This document shows, piece after piece, positions 7,015 through 13,195 of a DNA stretch of 13,383 nt. The stretch comes from RGDT01 sp046719305. Its GTDB lineage: Bacteria > Planctomycetota > Planctomycetia > Gemmatales > Gemmataceae. The DNA lies in contig JBDNDE010000124.1 of the NCBI GenBank assembly GCA_046719305.1, forward strand, positions 1 through 13,383. Reading direction: 5' to 3'. Positions within the stretch are counted from its first letter, which is position 1. Each line of letters begins with the position of its first letter. The notes under the pieces are model-generated. The model was not told the DNA's origin. It made no database searches and saw nothing but the letters and a program-made list of their open reading frames with translations. Made by a program: the position numbers and the translations under genes.

Positions 7015-9396
7015 TTAATAGCTCAGGAAGTCGAGTTCGTCGAATTGTTGCTCGGCCCGGCGGATTGCCTCTTCGACGTGGGCCGCCGAGCGTACTAACG
7101 AGGCTTCGGCCAACAGCGAGTGCAGACGACGCACCCGGGTAAGGAACTCGCTGCCGCGCCCTCGGAGGACTGGCAAGACACGTTGTTGGATCACGAAATC
7201 GCAGGCGAGCCGATCGGGCAGCACTTCCTGGGCGTTGGCCAAATAACGCTTGATAGCGCGTCGGACGCGAGGCGAAATCTCTAGGCGAGGACCCAGAGCG
7301 GTATCGTTTTGATGCAGAAATTCCAGCACCTTGGAAACGATCGCCCAGCCCTCCTCGGGGCAGTGTTCCGGCGGACGGACGTATTTCTCAAACAAATCCG
7401 AAGCTGCGACTCCCGGCATGGGAGGTAGTTCGTTGTCTTCCGTACTGGGGCGAACGTCCTGGGTGCCTAAGAAAATCATGCCCGTGCGATCGAGCGTTCG
7501 TGGACTAAGCCGTTCCGTGGTTTCGTCGTAATTGATGGTCCCCCAGAAACGCAGGTTCGGTTCAATCGGGATGCGTGCGGGGAAGGTACGCTCGCTGGCG
7601 ATGCCCTCATACAGGATCACCTCGCGGTTGGGGGCTTCACTGGGCAATACTTGCAACAGCTGGGCAAAATAGTATTCGGGAGCCGCCAAGTTGAACTCGT
7701 CCAGCAACACCAGATATATTCCCGTCCGGGGTTCATTCCAATCGGCGGCCGCCTGCAGCATCCGCGGTACCAGTCCGGTCGTTCCAGGATCATAACGGCC
7801 GTGGAAGTTGTCGAAGTAGCCCAACAGGTGGCGATCCTCGCCCCAGGAGCGGCGTACGGCGATACGCAGCAAGGCGTCCGCATGCCCCAAAGCGGCCGCC
7901 AAGGTGGTCACTAGCATCGACTTGCCATACCCAGGCGGACCTATGATCAAATTCAGCGGTTCGGATTTCAAGCACACATAAATGTTTGCAATAAAATCAC
8001 GAGTAAAGTGTAGACCTTGCCGGGCCAGTTCGGCCGTCAGCTGATCGACCAGTTTGCTTTCCGAAGGAATCGGTCGCAAGTCCGATGAGGGGGCGATGGG
8101 CCGAAACTCTAAGGGGCGCGGCCGGCCCAAAAGTGTGCCAGGGCTAGCAACCAACGGTTCGTTCACCCGATGGAATCCAAGCGCGGCAAACAGAGGTAGT
8201 TGCTGGCGAACCCGCCTGGCTAGTTTGCTTAGGTCGCTTTGAAGGCTTGCCTGGATTTGCTCTGCCGAGGCCTGCAGTTGTTCAATCTCGCGGCTGAGTC
8301 CTTCACGCTGTTCTTGCAGTTGTGCCAAATAGCGTTGATGCTCTTGGTCGGCTTCGAGCAGTTGCCGGGCCAACTCCTCGCGGCGGGCGGCCAGTTGGCT
8401 ATCGCGGCGATCGACCTCGGCCTGGATTTCGGCAGATTTGCGTTCGACGGCCTGCTCGAAAAGTTCGGCTAGCCGTTTTTGTCCGGCCTCGGAATCCAGG
8501 TAGCGTCGGGCCATCCGTTCGCGATGATCGGCAAAGATCCGTTGATTGAAAAATTCGCGTTCAATCCGTTTAAGCCGAGCGTTGACCAGAGCAGGATCGT
8601 CGCCAGGTAGTTCGCGGAAGGTGGCCTTGAGGGTCTCCAAGATAGCAGGCGGCAGATCGGCGACTGCACATCGATGCAGATACCACTCGAACAAAGCCGA
8701 TTCGGAAAGAGCATCCCTGGGACGTGGCGAGGTGGCTTTGCGTATGGGGCCTAGGGCAAAGGTAATCGGTGTTTCAAGTACACGATTCAGGGAGGGATCG
8801 GGATGTTGATACGTCACCAATCGAATCCCCTGATGCGTGAGTTCCTCCCGGGTCCATTCGTAAATCACGCCATCTTCGCGGGCCGAGCGAAAATCGATCC
8901 GAGCAACCACCCCTTCTAGGCTGCTCGAAAGATGGTTGGCAATACGGGCAAATGGGCCGTAATAACTACTGCCCCGTTGGATGATAAATAACGGTGTCAC
9001 CCCGCAACGCGGATTGACGAGTTGTCGGGGGGACGAATCCAGATCGAACGACGCATAGGGCAGAACTACGGCTACTGTCTCGGCCTGAGAAGGGGTTTCG
9101 AGCAGGTCTGGGGTCCGGGAGGGGATGAAACAGCAGTCCCGTTCGTCGGTATTCCGATAGCGGTCGTTCCATTTCGGCCTGAGGCTGATAAAGTCCCAGG
9201 CATTGAGGCCACCGCGGCTGATGAGGAAGACAGCACCGGCGTTGGCAAACTGTTCACGAGGGTTGGCAACAACCTCGTTAGTGGTCAGATTGATCAGCGG
9301 GTAAGCATTTCCTACGCGACCACCACGTAAGGTTTGTGATTCCCATTCACTTACAACGGCGAGGAAGTCGTGATCCGTTGGTTGACGTTCGGCCAT
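7015..9396 (-). CDS. McrB-like AAA+ ATPase with long coiled coil
   Basis: 793 residues. N-terminal part of unrecognised fold (about 1-290) containing a Cys pair (DERDCCFIP, Cys88-Cys89). A charged coiled coil (about 305-400) rich in Glu, Arg, Gln and Leu follows. The AAA+ domain (about 445-660) has Walker A GPPGYGKS (486-493), Walker B YLVLLDEFN (561-569; Asp566, Glu567), a sensor-1-like GTINYDETTE (619-628), and candidate arginine fingers in LSPRTLDR (630-637). A helical lid follows. The layout matches McrB/MoxR-type AAA_5 motors, and the nuclease gene 11 bp downstream makes a motor-nuclease pair. Start ATG 9396 is 12 bp after the DUF393 stop, with only a weak GGGTT upstream, suggesting coupling. 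The N-terminal domain is the likely target-recognition part (inference). Coiled-coil McrB relatives paired with DUF2357 nucleases resemble the class called CoCoNuTs, but membership needs a profile search. Confidence 0.88.
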   Translation of the reverse strand: MAERQPTDHDFLAVVSEWESQTLRGGRVGNAYPLINLTTNEVVANPREQFANAGAVFLISRGGLNAWDFISLRPKWNDRYRNTDERDCCFIPSRTPDLLETPSQAETVAVVLPYASFDLDSSPRQLVNPRCGVTPLFIIQRGSSYYGPFARIANHLSSSLEGVVARIDFRSAREDGVIYEWTREELTHQGIRLVTYQHPDPSLNRVLETPITFALGPIRKATSPRPRDALSESALFEWYLHRCAVADLPPAILETLKATFRELPGDDPALVNARLKRIEREFFNQRIFADHRERMARRYLDSEAGQKRLAELFEQAVERKSAEIQAEVDRRDSQLAARREELARQLLEADQEHQRYLAQLQEQREGLSREIEQLQASAEQIQASLQSDLSKLARRVRQQLPLFAALGFHRVNEPLVASPGTLLGRPRPLEFRPIAPSSDLRPIPSESKLVDQLTAELARQGLHFTRDFIANIYVCLKSEPLNLIIGPPGYGKSMLVTTLAAALGHADALLRIAVRRSWGEDRHLLGYFDNFHGRYDPGTTGLVPRMLQAAADWNEPRTGIYLVLLDEFNLAAPEYYFAQLLQVLPSEAPNREVILYEGIASERTFPARIPIEPNLRFWGTINYDETTERLSPRTLDRTGMIFLGTQDVRPSTEDNELPPMPGVAASDLFEKYVRPPEHCPEEGWAIVSKVLEFLHQNDTALGPRLEISPRVRRAIKRYLANAQEVLPDRLACDFVIQQRVLPVLRGRGSEFLTRVRRLHSLLAEASLVRSAAHVEEAIRRAEQQFDELDFLSY

Positions 9397-9408
9397 AGTG
9401 AACCCATT

Positions 9409-9807
9409 TCAGCGTGCGTAGGTGGAAGAGTCGCACGATTGTTTTCTCAGCAGATAGGGGCGAGCCATCGCAAAGATGAAAAAAGAACCGATCCTCAAGA
9501 ACTGGTCGGCGAGCGGTAATCGGGCCAGGAACCAAAGCCAACGATTGCCCGGGACGTGACGCCAAATCGGATTGAAGGCATCCACACCGACCCACGAGTG
9601 ATTTCCTTCACGGAGGTGCAGGTTGCGATGCACACGCATGGGGTCCAACCCATGCTGTCGCGCCATACACGAGGGACTCCTGATGTCTACAAAGCCGATC
9701 AACGGTGTGCAGTCCCTGGTGACCAGAAAACTCAATTTCGCGCCAACACCAATTTTGCGCCAACACACGGGGCACAACCGTCGGAAAAGAGCGTGAGAGC
9801 TTTCCAT
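9409..9807 (-). CDS. DCC-family (DUF393, YuxK-like) thiol-disulfide oxidoreductase with N-terminus rewritten by a frameshift
   Basis: The 132-residue open frame reads as a DUF393 protein from about residue 27: VGAKLSFLVTRD, FVDIRSPSC, HGLDP, LH, GVDAFNPIWRHVPG, WFLARLPLADQ, ARPYLL, all in family order. DUF393 proteins are small thioredoxin-like oxidoreductases whose active site is a DG-[DN]-CxxC near the N-terminus. Here the first 20 or so residues (MESSHALFRRLCPVCW) do not match. The matching N-terminus lies in another frame from ATG 9818 (MSELWKALTLFSDGCAPC) and is split off by a 17-bp tandem duplication at 9733-9766. Removing one copy gives a clean 130-residue protein (393 nt, 131 codons with stop). 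The shifted frame by luck also carries a CxxC (Cys12, Cys15), so the product could retain some activity, or the gene may be dying. It sits between the FHA and AAA+ genes. Family call is firm; functionality is uncertain. Confidence 0.75.
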   Translation of the reverse strand: MESSHALFRRLCPVCWRKIGVGAKLSFLVTRDCTPLIGFVDIRSPSCMARQHGLDPMRVHRNLHLREGNHSWVGVDAFNPIWRHVPGNRWLWFLARLPLADQFLRIGSFFIFAMARPYLLRKQSCDSSTYAR

Positions 9808-9818
9808 AACTCACTCAT
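9732..9818 (-). pseudogene. Ancestral N-terminus of the DUF393 gene, stopped after 28 codons
   Basis: ATG 9818-9816 overlaps the end of the FHA gene by 8 bp, a normal operon junction. The frame reads MSELWKALTLFSDGCAPCVG and then runs into the duplicated 17-mer, ending at TGA 9734-9732. The beta strand plus Asp-Gly-Cys-Ala-Pro-Cys is the expected DUF393 active-site start, at the right distance from the FVDIRS strand once one repeat copy is removed. This is the original 5' end of the gene at 9409-9807. As it stands, it can only give a 28-residue peptide unless ribosomes slip. Confidence 0.75.
9733..9766. repeat. 17-bp tandem duplication inside the DUF393 gene
   Basis: CAATTTCGCGCCAACAC (9733-9749) is followed directly by CAATTTTGCGCCAACAC (9750-9766): 16 of 17 bases identical, head to tail, no spacer. 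Because 17 is not a multiple of three, the copy shifts the reading frame of the gene around it. The single base difference suggests that the event is not entirely fresh, unless the assembly is at fault. Confidence 0.9.
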
Positions 9819-10230
9819 AGGCATCGGGCAACGCATTGCGCTGAATCGCCTGGCGTGCCGGCAGCGACACCGAAGGAAGCGGCATTGAAGCGTCAGTGAT
9901 TACCTGAGTGTGGTCATGGCCTCGGGCGTTCTCGTTATGCGAGGAGAGTGGTCCGAGCACGACCTTAAATTTGAACTGAGCGATAGACAGTTGGTCGTTG
10001 GGAAGCAGGGCGGCCCGGCGAACGCGGACGTTGTTAACCTTGGTCCCGTTTGTACTGCCCAGATCACGAAGCATTAACAACCCATCTGTCCGAGATAGTA
10101 CACAATGTTGTTTCGAGACACTTTTATGATCTAATCGAATATCACAACCTTCATTTCTTCCGATGATCATAAGATCTTTGTTTATTTCGATGGCCGGACT
10201 GCCATCTAAGGGAATCAGAGTGGCACGCAT
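9811..10230 (-). CDS. Small FHA-domain protein
   Basis: 139 residues. The FHA phosphothreonine-binding fold fills about residues 1-93: MIIGRNEGCDIRLDH (Arg25), SVSKQHC (Ser39, His42) and DLGSTNGTKVN (Asn61-Gly-Thr63), all the residues that normally contact a phosphothreonine peptide. The remaining 45 or so residues (Ser/Pro/His-rich) look disordered. There is no membrane segment, so it is cytoplasmic. It is the first gene of the minus-strand operon. A GGAGGG lies 13 nt before ATG 10230, rather far, but no better start is visible. FHA proteins act with Ser/Thr kinases by docking to phosphorylated partners. The kinase at 2-3064 is the only one in view, and in type VI secretion a kinase-FHA pair likewise controls TssL/TssM assembly. 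The direct link here is inference. It could also bind a phosphorylated site on the kinase's own Thr-rich N-terminus. Confidence 0.92.
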   Translation of the reverse strand: MRATLIPLDGSPAIEINKDLMIIGRNEGCDIRLDHKSVSKQHCVLSRTDGLLMLRDLGSTNGTKVNNVRVRRAALLPNDQLSIAQFKFKVVLGPLSSHNENARGHDHTQVITDASMPLPSVSLPARQAIQRNALPDAYE

Positions 10231-10258
10231 GGTCTACGAAAAACCCTCCGAAAGTGGA

Positions 10259-10288
10259 TTGCTTCATGGTAACCTCATCTTGTATATT
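10259..10288 (+). promoter_or_regulatory. Candidate sigma-70-like promoter toward the DUF1559 gene
   Basis: TTGCTT (10259-10264) and TATATT (10283-10288) are separated by 18 bp in the most AT-rich part of the divergent gap. Only the motif and position support it. Planctomycete promoters are not well described by this consensus. Confidence 0.25.
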
Positions 10289-10300
10289 TTAGTGATTGTC

Positions 10301-10394
10301 CCCCATCGAGAAATCTTTCCTGGCGATTTTGTACGATTCAGCCGGGAAGAGTATCGATCATTAGACGTCTTCTCCTCGATTCATCTCGATGGGG
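10301..10394. repeat. 11-bp perfect inverted repeat in the divergent intergenic region
   Basis: CCCCATCGAGA (10301-10311) is the exact reverse complement of TCTCGATGGGG (10384-10394), with 72 bp between. It lies wholly in the gap between two divergent operons. The arms are too far apart for a terminator; paired regulator sites are one possibility. Chance similarity is not excluded. Confidence 0.55.
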
Positions 10395-10399
10395 TGTAA

Positions 10400-10424
10400 G
10401 GGAGGATCCGTTGGGGATCTTCCT
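10400..10424 (+). promoter_or_regulatory. Leader hairpin upstream of the DUF1559 gene
   Basis: The arm at 10400-10409 (GGGAGGATCC) pairs with 10415-10424 (GGATCTTCCT) around a 5-nt loop, giving ten pairs including two G-U. It ends about 30 nt before the ATG and is not followed by a T run, so it is not a terminator. It may affect leader stability or translation. No known riboswitch pattern was recognised. Confidence 0.35.
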
Positions 10425-10453
10425 CGGTCGATAACAAGAGGTTCTCTCCCACT

Positions 10454-11515
10454 ATGAAAACGTTACGATCTGGTTTTACTTTGATCGAACTGCTGGTCGT
10501 GATTGCCATCATCGCGATCCTCATCGGCTTGTTGCTGCCGGCAGTTCAAAAGGTGCGCGAAGCAGCGGCCCGCATGCAATGTCAGAACAACCTCAAGCAA
10601 TTGGGTCTGGCTATCCACAGCTTCCACGATGCGAACAGCCGGTTCCCGGCCAACCAACAACAAGTCGGGGTCAATGTTTGGGAATCGCTCAGTGCTAACT
10701 ATTGGATTTTACCGTATGTGGAGCAAGACAACCTGTTCCGCACCATCGTAATTCCGCCGAATGCCCCGCCACCTGGTCAGACTGCCGGGGGGGCAGGCAA
10801 TGCGGCCAATTGGAGTTCGGCCTATCATGGTGCGATGAACGTGCGTCTAAATGTATTCATCTGCCCCTCGGCTCCGCAAGCTCCGCGTCGTGGCTCCCAT
10901 CCGGAGTGGTGGGATGGTCCAGGGTCCAACTACGGTTGGTGCTATGGCAGTCGACCCAACGCCAACTGGGATGTCAATAACAACGGTATGATCTCGCAAT
11001 CGCGGCAGACTCGGATGGCCGATGTGCCCGATGGTCTATCGAACACAATCTTGGCTTCGGAGTTGCTCTCGGGTTCGGGTGCGCCTCGGACAGGTCCTGG
11101 CCGCTTTCCCTTTGATGTCTTTTACACGGGCAGCGATGGGATGTTTAGCAGCATCGTCAACATCGACTTCCCCACCCAAGCTGAACTGGACGCAATTGGT
11201 TCCGCGGCACGCAACAGCCCCGTTGGGGTGAAAACCAATAACGGAACCCTGCCCTTGTGGTACTCGGCGGCCCAGTCGGCCCTGAACACTGCTGCCCCAC
11301 CCAACTGGCGTTGGCCAACAACAGGAGGCAATTGTTGCCCAGGTGGCGCTCACGACTGGGGGCGTGGCATCATCCCGCCTCGTAGTGCCCACACCGGTGG
11401 CGTCAACGCGGTGTTCGGCGATGGGTCGGTGCGGTTCCTGCGGGATGGAATCGACCTGCTGACCTTCCAGCGGCTGGGCAATGCCCGCGACGGTATGCCG
11501 GTGAGCAACTTCTAA
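10454..11515 (+). CDS. DUF1559 protein with prepilin-type N-terminal cleavage/methylation motif
   Basis: 353 residues. The N-terminus has the type IV prepilin signature GFTLIELLVVIAIIAILIG (from Gly7), with predicted cleavage after the Gly and the hydrophobic helix remaining as the pilin-like stem. This runs straight into the DUF1559 head, MQCQNNLKQLGLAIHSFHDA, and ends with the family's typical tail (HTGGVNAVFGDGSVRFLRDG). Several Cys residues (CPSA, WCYG, NCCPGG) may form disulfides outside the cell. These proteins occur in large paralogous sets in Planctomycetes, and their exact function is not settled; an exported pseudopilin or surface protein is the usual reading. An AAGAGG sits 12 nt before the ATG. 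It heads a plus-strand unit, with a small lipoprotein gene 12 bp downstream. No prepilin peptidase is in view. Confidence 0.95.
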   Translation: MKTLRSGFTLIELLVVIAIIAILIGLLLPAVQKVREAAARMQCQNNLKQLGLAIHSFHDANSRFPANQQQVGVNVWESLSANYWILPYVEQDNLFRTIVIPPNAPPPGQTAGGAGNAANWSSAYHGAMNVRLNVFICPSAPQAPRRGSHPEWWDGPGSNYGWCYGSRPNANWDVNNNGMISQSRQTRMADVPDGLSNTILASELLSGSGAPRTGPGRFPFDVFYTGSDGMFSSIVNIDFPTQAELDAIGSAARNSPVGVKTNNGTLPLWYSAAQSALNTAAPPNWRWPTTGGNCCPGGAHDWGRGIIPPRSAHTGGVNAVFGDGSVRFLRDGIDLLTFQRLGNARDGMPVSNF

Positions 11516-11527
11516 GCGGAGCGAGCG

Positions 11528-11872
11528 ATGAAATTCGTACAATCCGTAAGCCTGGCATTGTTGACCGCCTGGCTTACGCTGGGTTGCGGGCCGAATGTCA
11601 AGCAAGAATCGGTATCTGTCATCGGAATCGATCCGATGAACTTGGTCAAGGCCACCTTGCAAAATTATGCCAACGGCCAACCGATGACCAGCGAAGCATC
11701 GGGCTTCGACTCGATGGTCGAGGAAGTTCGCAAAGTCTACCCCGACAAAGCCGACATCCTTCAGAAGGGCCTTGAAGAGTTGAAGACGGCCAAGGGGCCA
11801 GCGCTGGTGAGTAAATCCAAGGAGTTGATGAAGAAGCTCGGCATCGAAGTCACGGAAAAGGCTAAGAAGTGA
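11528..11872 (+). CDS. Small putative lipoprotein of unknown function
   Basis: 114 residues. A short positive N-terminus, a hydrophobic stretch (residues 4-18) and a lipobox-like LTLGC with Cys20 suggest a signal-peptidase-II substrate anchored in a membrane. The mature part is small, charged and helical (MVEEVRKVYPDKADILQKGLEELKTAK; 20 or fewer of these are contiguous helix), ending in a Lys-rich tail. I recognise no domain. The GGAG at 11518-11521 lies 6 nt before the ATG, and the gene follows the DUF1559 gene by 12 bp, a common arrangement in planctomycetes where a small lipoprotein accompanies a DUF1559 protein (family knowledge; partnership inferred). A strong terminator hairpin begins 33 bp after its stop, so it probably ends the transcript started at the DUF1559 gene. 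Confidence 0.8.
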   Translation: MKFVQSVSLALLTAWLTLGCGPNVKQESVSVIGIDPMNLVKATLQNYANGQPMTSEASGFDSMVEEVRKVYPDKADILQKGLEELKTAKGPALVSKSKELMKKLGIEVTEKAKK

Positions 11873-11905
11873 CACTGTTGCGGAGCGGATGGAATTCAAA
11901 GGAAC

Positions 11906-11934
11906 GACAGGCTGCGGAACGTCCGCAGCCTGTC
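11906..11934 (+). terminator. Rho-independent-type terminator hairpin
   Basis: A 13-bp perfect stem (GACAGGCTGCGGA at 11906-11918 with TCCGCAGCCTGTC at 11922-11934) closes a 3-nt ACG loop. The following bases are T-rich but broken (TGTGTTTGCTT). It lies between the two lipoprotein genes and would end or attenuate the DUF1559 transcript. The stem is symmetrical and could also act on the other strand, but no gene runs that way here. Confidence 0.8.
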
Positions 11935-11970
11935 TGTGTTTGCTTAGCCAAGGATTATCTGAGGGTTTTT

Positions 11971-12381
11971 ATGCTGATTCGTCACAGTTTCTTGTCCTTA
12001 GGCCTACTCCTCCTGATCATCAGTTGCTCTCCTCCTCCTCGCCTGATCGTCAAGATCCAGGGCAATATCACCTATGACGGCGAACCGGTCGAAGTGGGTA
12101 TCATTTCCTTCCTGCCGATCGAGGGAAAAGGGGTTAGCGGTGGTGGACCGATCACCAAAGGAAAGTACTATGTCGATCCGGATGTTCGCCTCCTTCCTGG
12201 CACCTACCGCGTCGAAATTCGCTGGCCCAAACCTACCGGCGAAATCAACAAAGAGGCTGGCTACGGCCAATCGCCTATTGTGGTGGCTGAGGCCATTCCG
12301 GAAAAATACAACAAGGAATCAATCTTGACGGCTGAGGTGGAAGCCGGCGAGAACGTCATCCATTTTCACTTGGAGAAGTAA
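11971..12381 (+). CDS. Lipoprotein with carboxypeptidase-regulatory-like (transthyretin-like) domain
   Basis: 136 residues from ATG 11971. This start is preferred to an in-frame ATG at 11869 because the latter lies upstream of and would read through the terminator hairpin, while 11971 has GAGGG 5 nt upstream and opens a proper signal peptide. MLIRHSFLSLGLLLLIISC ends in a lipobox (Leu-Ile-Ile-Ser before Cys19). The mature part is a single beta-sandwich of the type abundant in Planctomycetes: GNITYDGEPVEVGIISFLP, then GGPITKGKYYVD, then LLPGTYRVEIRWPKPTGE, then EKYN, ending in an EVEAGENVIHFHLEK strand. Domains like this are thought to be structural or binding modules at the cell surface; no catalytic residues are seen. 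Whether it shares a transcript with its upstream neighbour depends on readthrough at 11906-11934. Confidence 0.88.
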   Translation: MLIRHSFLSLGLLLLIISCSPPPRLIVKIQGNITYDGEPVEVGIISFLPIEGKGVSGGGPITKGKYYVDPDVRLLPGTYRVEIRWPKPTGEINKEAGYGQSPIVVAEAIPEKYNKESILTAEVEAGENVIHFHLEK

Positions 12382-12454
12382 GCCACCCAGCGTTCTATTC
12401 CTATACTTTCCTCACCTACCTTCCTTCCCACTTTGTTTGTGAGGACTTCTCTCC

Positions 12455-13195
12455 ATGGTTCGATACGCACTTGTGGGCCTCTTGCGATACGCACTCGCGG
12501 GCCTGCTCCTGGCTGCGCTGACGCTTGGTGCCCAAGAGACCCCCCAATCCGAGGAGGGCTTTCGCTCTTTGTTCAACGGCAAGGATCTCTCGGGCTGGAC
12601 CTATCGCGGTTCCAAAGAAAATCTCGACGGCCAAACCCAGACCGCTGATGGTCGTTTCGTCGTCGAAGCCGGTGTGATCGTGGCTAAGGAGAAAGACAAA
12701 AACGGCAGAGGCGGCATCAAAGTGTTGGACACGGTCTTTACTTGGCCCAAAGATTTTGAGTTGCGGCTGCAGTTCAAGGCCGGCCTGAAAGCCGATAGTG
12801 GGGTGTATGTGCGGGGAGCGCAGTTGCAGGTGCGGGACTTTCCTCGACGTGGCGAACAAAAGCAGTTGAAAAAGTTTAAGAACGACGATTGGAATGAGTT
12901 ACAGATCATCGTTCGCAATCAGGTCACGTCCACCGTTTTGAACGGAAAAGCCCTCACCAACCGCGACAATTTACAGGCGACCTTCCGCGACGGCAAACTC
13001 AGTGTGGCCACGCTCAACGGCAAAGCAGTCGAAGTCAAAAGCCTAACAGTCCGCAAGGGGGCAGTGGCAGAGTGTTTTGTCAACGGGGAATTCTTGGAAA
13101 AAATGGCGAATATTCCTGAGAACGGGCCGATCGGTCTGCAAGCCGAGACCGGTCCGTTTGCATTTCGCAACATTCGTATCAAGGAGTTGAAATGA
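12455..13195 (+). CDS. Exported DUF1080 protein (3-keto-disaccharide hydrolase family)
   Basis: 246 residues with a hydrophobic export signal (about 1-26; likely cut after LTLGA). The DUF1080 concanavalin-like fold follows: EGFRSLFNGKDLSGWTY (33-49), FVVEAGVIVA, FELRLQFKAG, DSGVYVRG, LQVRDFP, DDWNELQIIV, FVNGEFLEKM, and the closing GPIGLQAETGPFAFRNIRIKEL. Family members hydrolyse or bind oxidised disaccharides and are very numerous in Planctomycetes; the exact substrate here is unknown. A GAGGA (12440-12444) precedes ATG 12455. The 73-bp gap before it is pyrimidine-rich, with no clear hairpin. The gene overlaps the ThuA-like gene by ATGA, so both are probably translated together, consistent with the frequent pairing of DUF1080 and ThuA proteins in carbohydrate loci. 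The signal peptide contains a tandemly repeated octapeptide. Confidence 0.9.
   Translation: MVRYALVGLLRYALAGLLLAALTLGAQETPQSEEGFRSLFNGKDLSGWTYRGSKENLDGQTQTADGRFVVEAGVIVAKEKDKNGRGGIKVLDTVFTWPKDFELRLQFKAGLKADSGVYVRGAQLQVRDFPRRGEQKQLKKFKNDDWNELQIIVRNQVTSTVLNGKALTNRDNLQATFRDGKLSVATLNGKAVEVKSLTVRKGAVAECFVNGEFLEKMANIPENGPIGLQAETGPFAFRNIRIKELK
12461..12508 (+). repeat. 24-bp tandem duplication in the DUF1080 signal peptide
   Basis: 12461-12484 and 12485-12508 are head-to-tail copies, 19 of 24 bases identical, encoding RYALVGLL then RYALAGLL. The unit is in frame and doubles the n/h-region of the signal peptide. Confidence 0.8.

Noticed and set aside
9556..9888. Plus-strand 110-codon open frame opposite the DUF393 gene
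   Set aside because: It lies antisense to a recognisable DUF393 body and the FHA gene end, its translation resembles no family, and it has no ribosome binding site. It is a shadow frame.
11036..11899. Minus-strand 287-codon open frame antisense to the DUF1559 and lipoprotein genes
   Set aside because: It is long, but it mirrors two well-supported genes, crosses their boundary, and its translation is Arg/Gly/His-rich without any domain. It is a codon-bias artefact.
11869..11970. Upstream start (ATG 11869) for the carboxypeptidase-regulatory-like lipoprotein
   Set aside because: It would place the terminator stem inside coding sequence and bury the signal peptide 34 residues in. ATG 11971 has a ribosome binding site and a correct lipobox.
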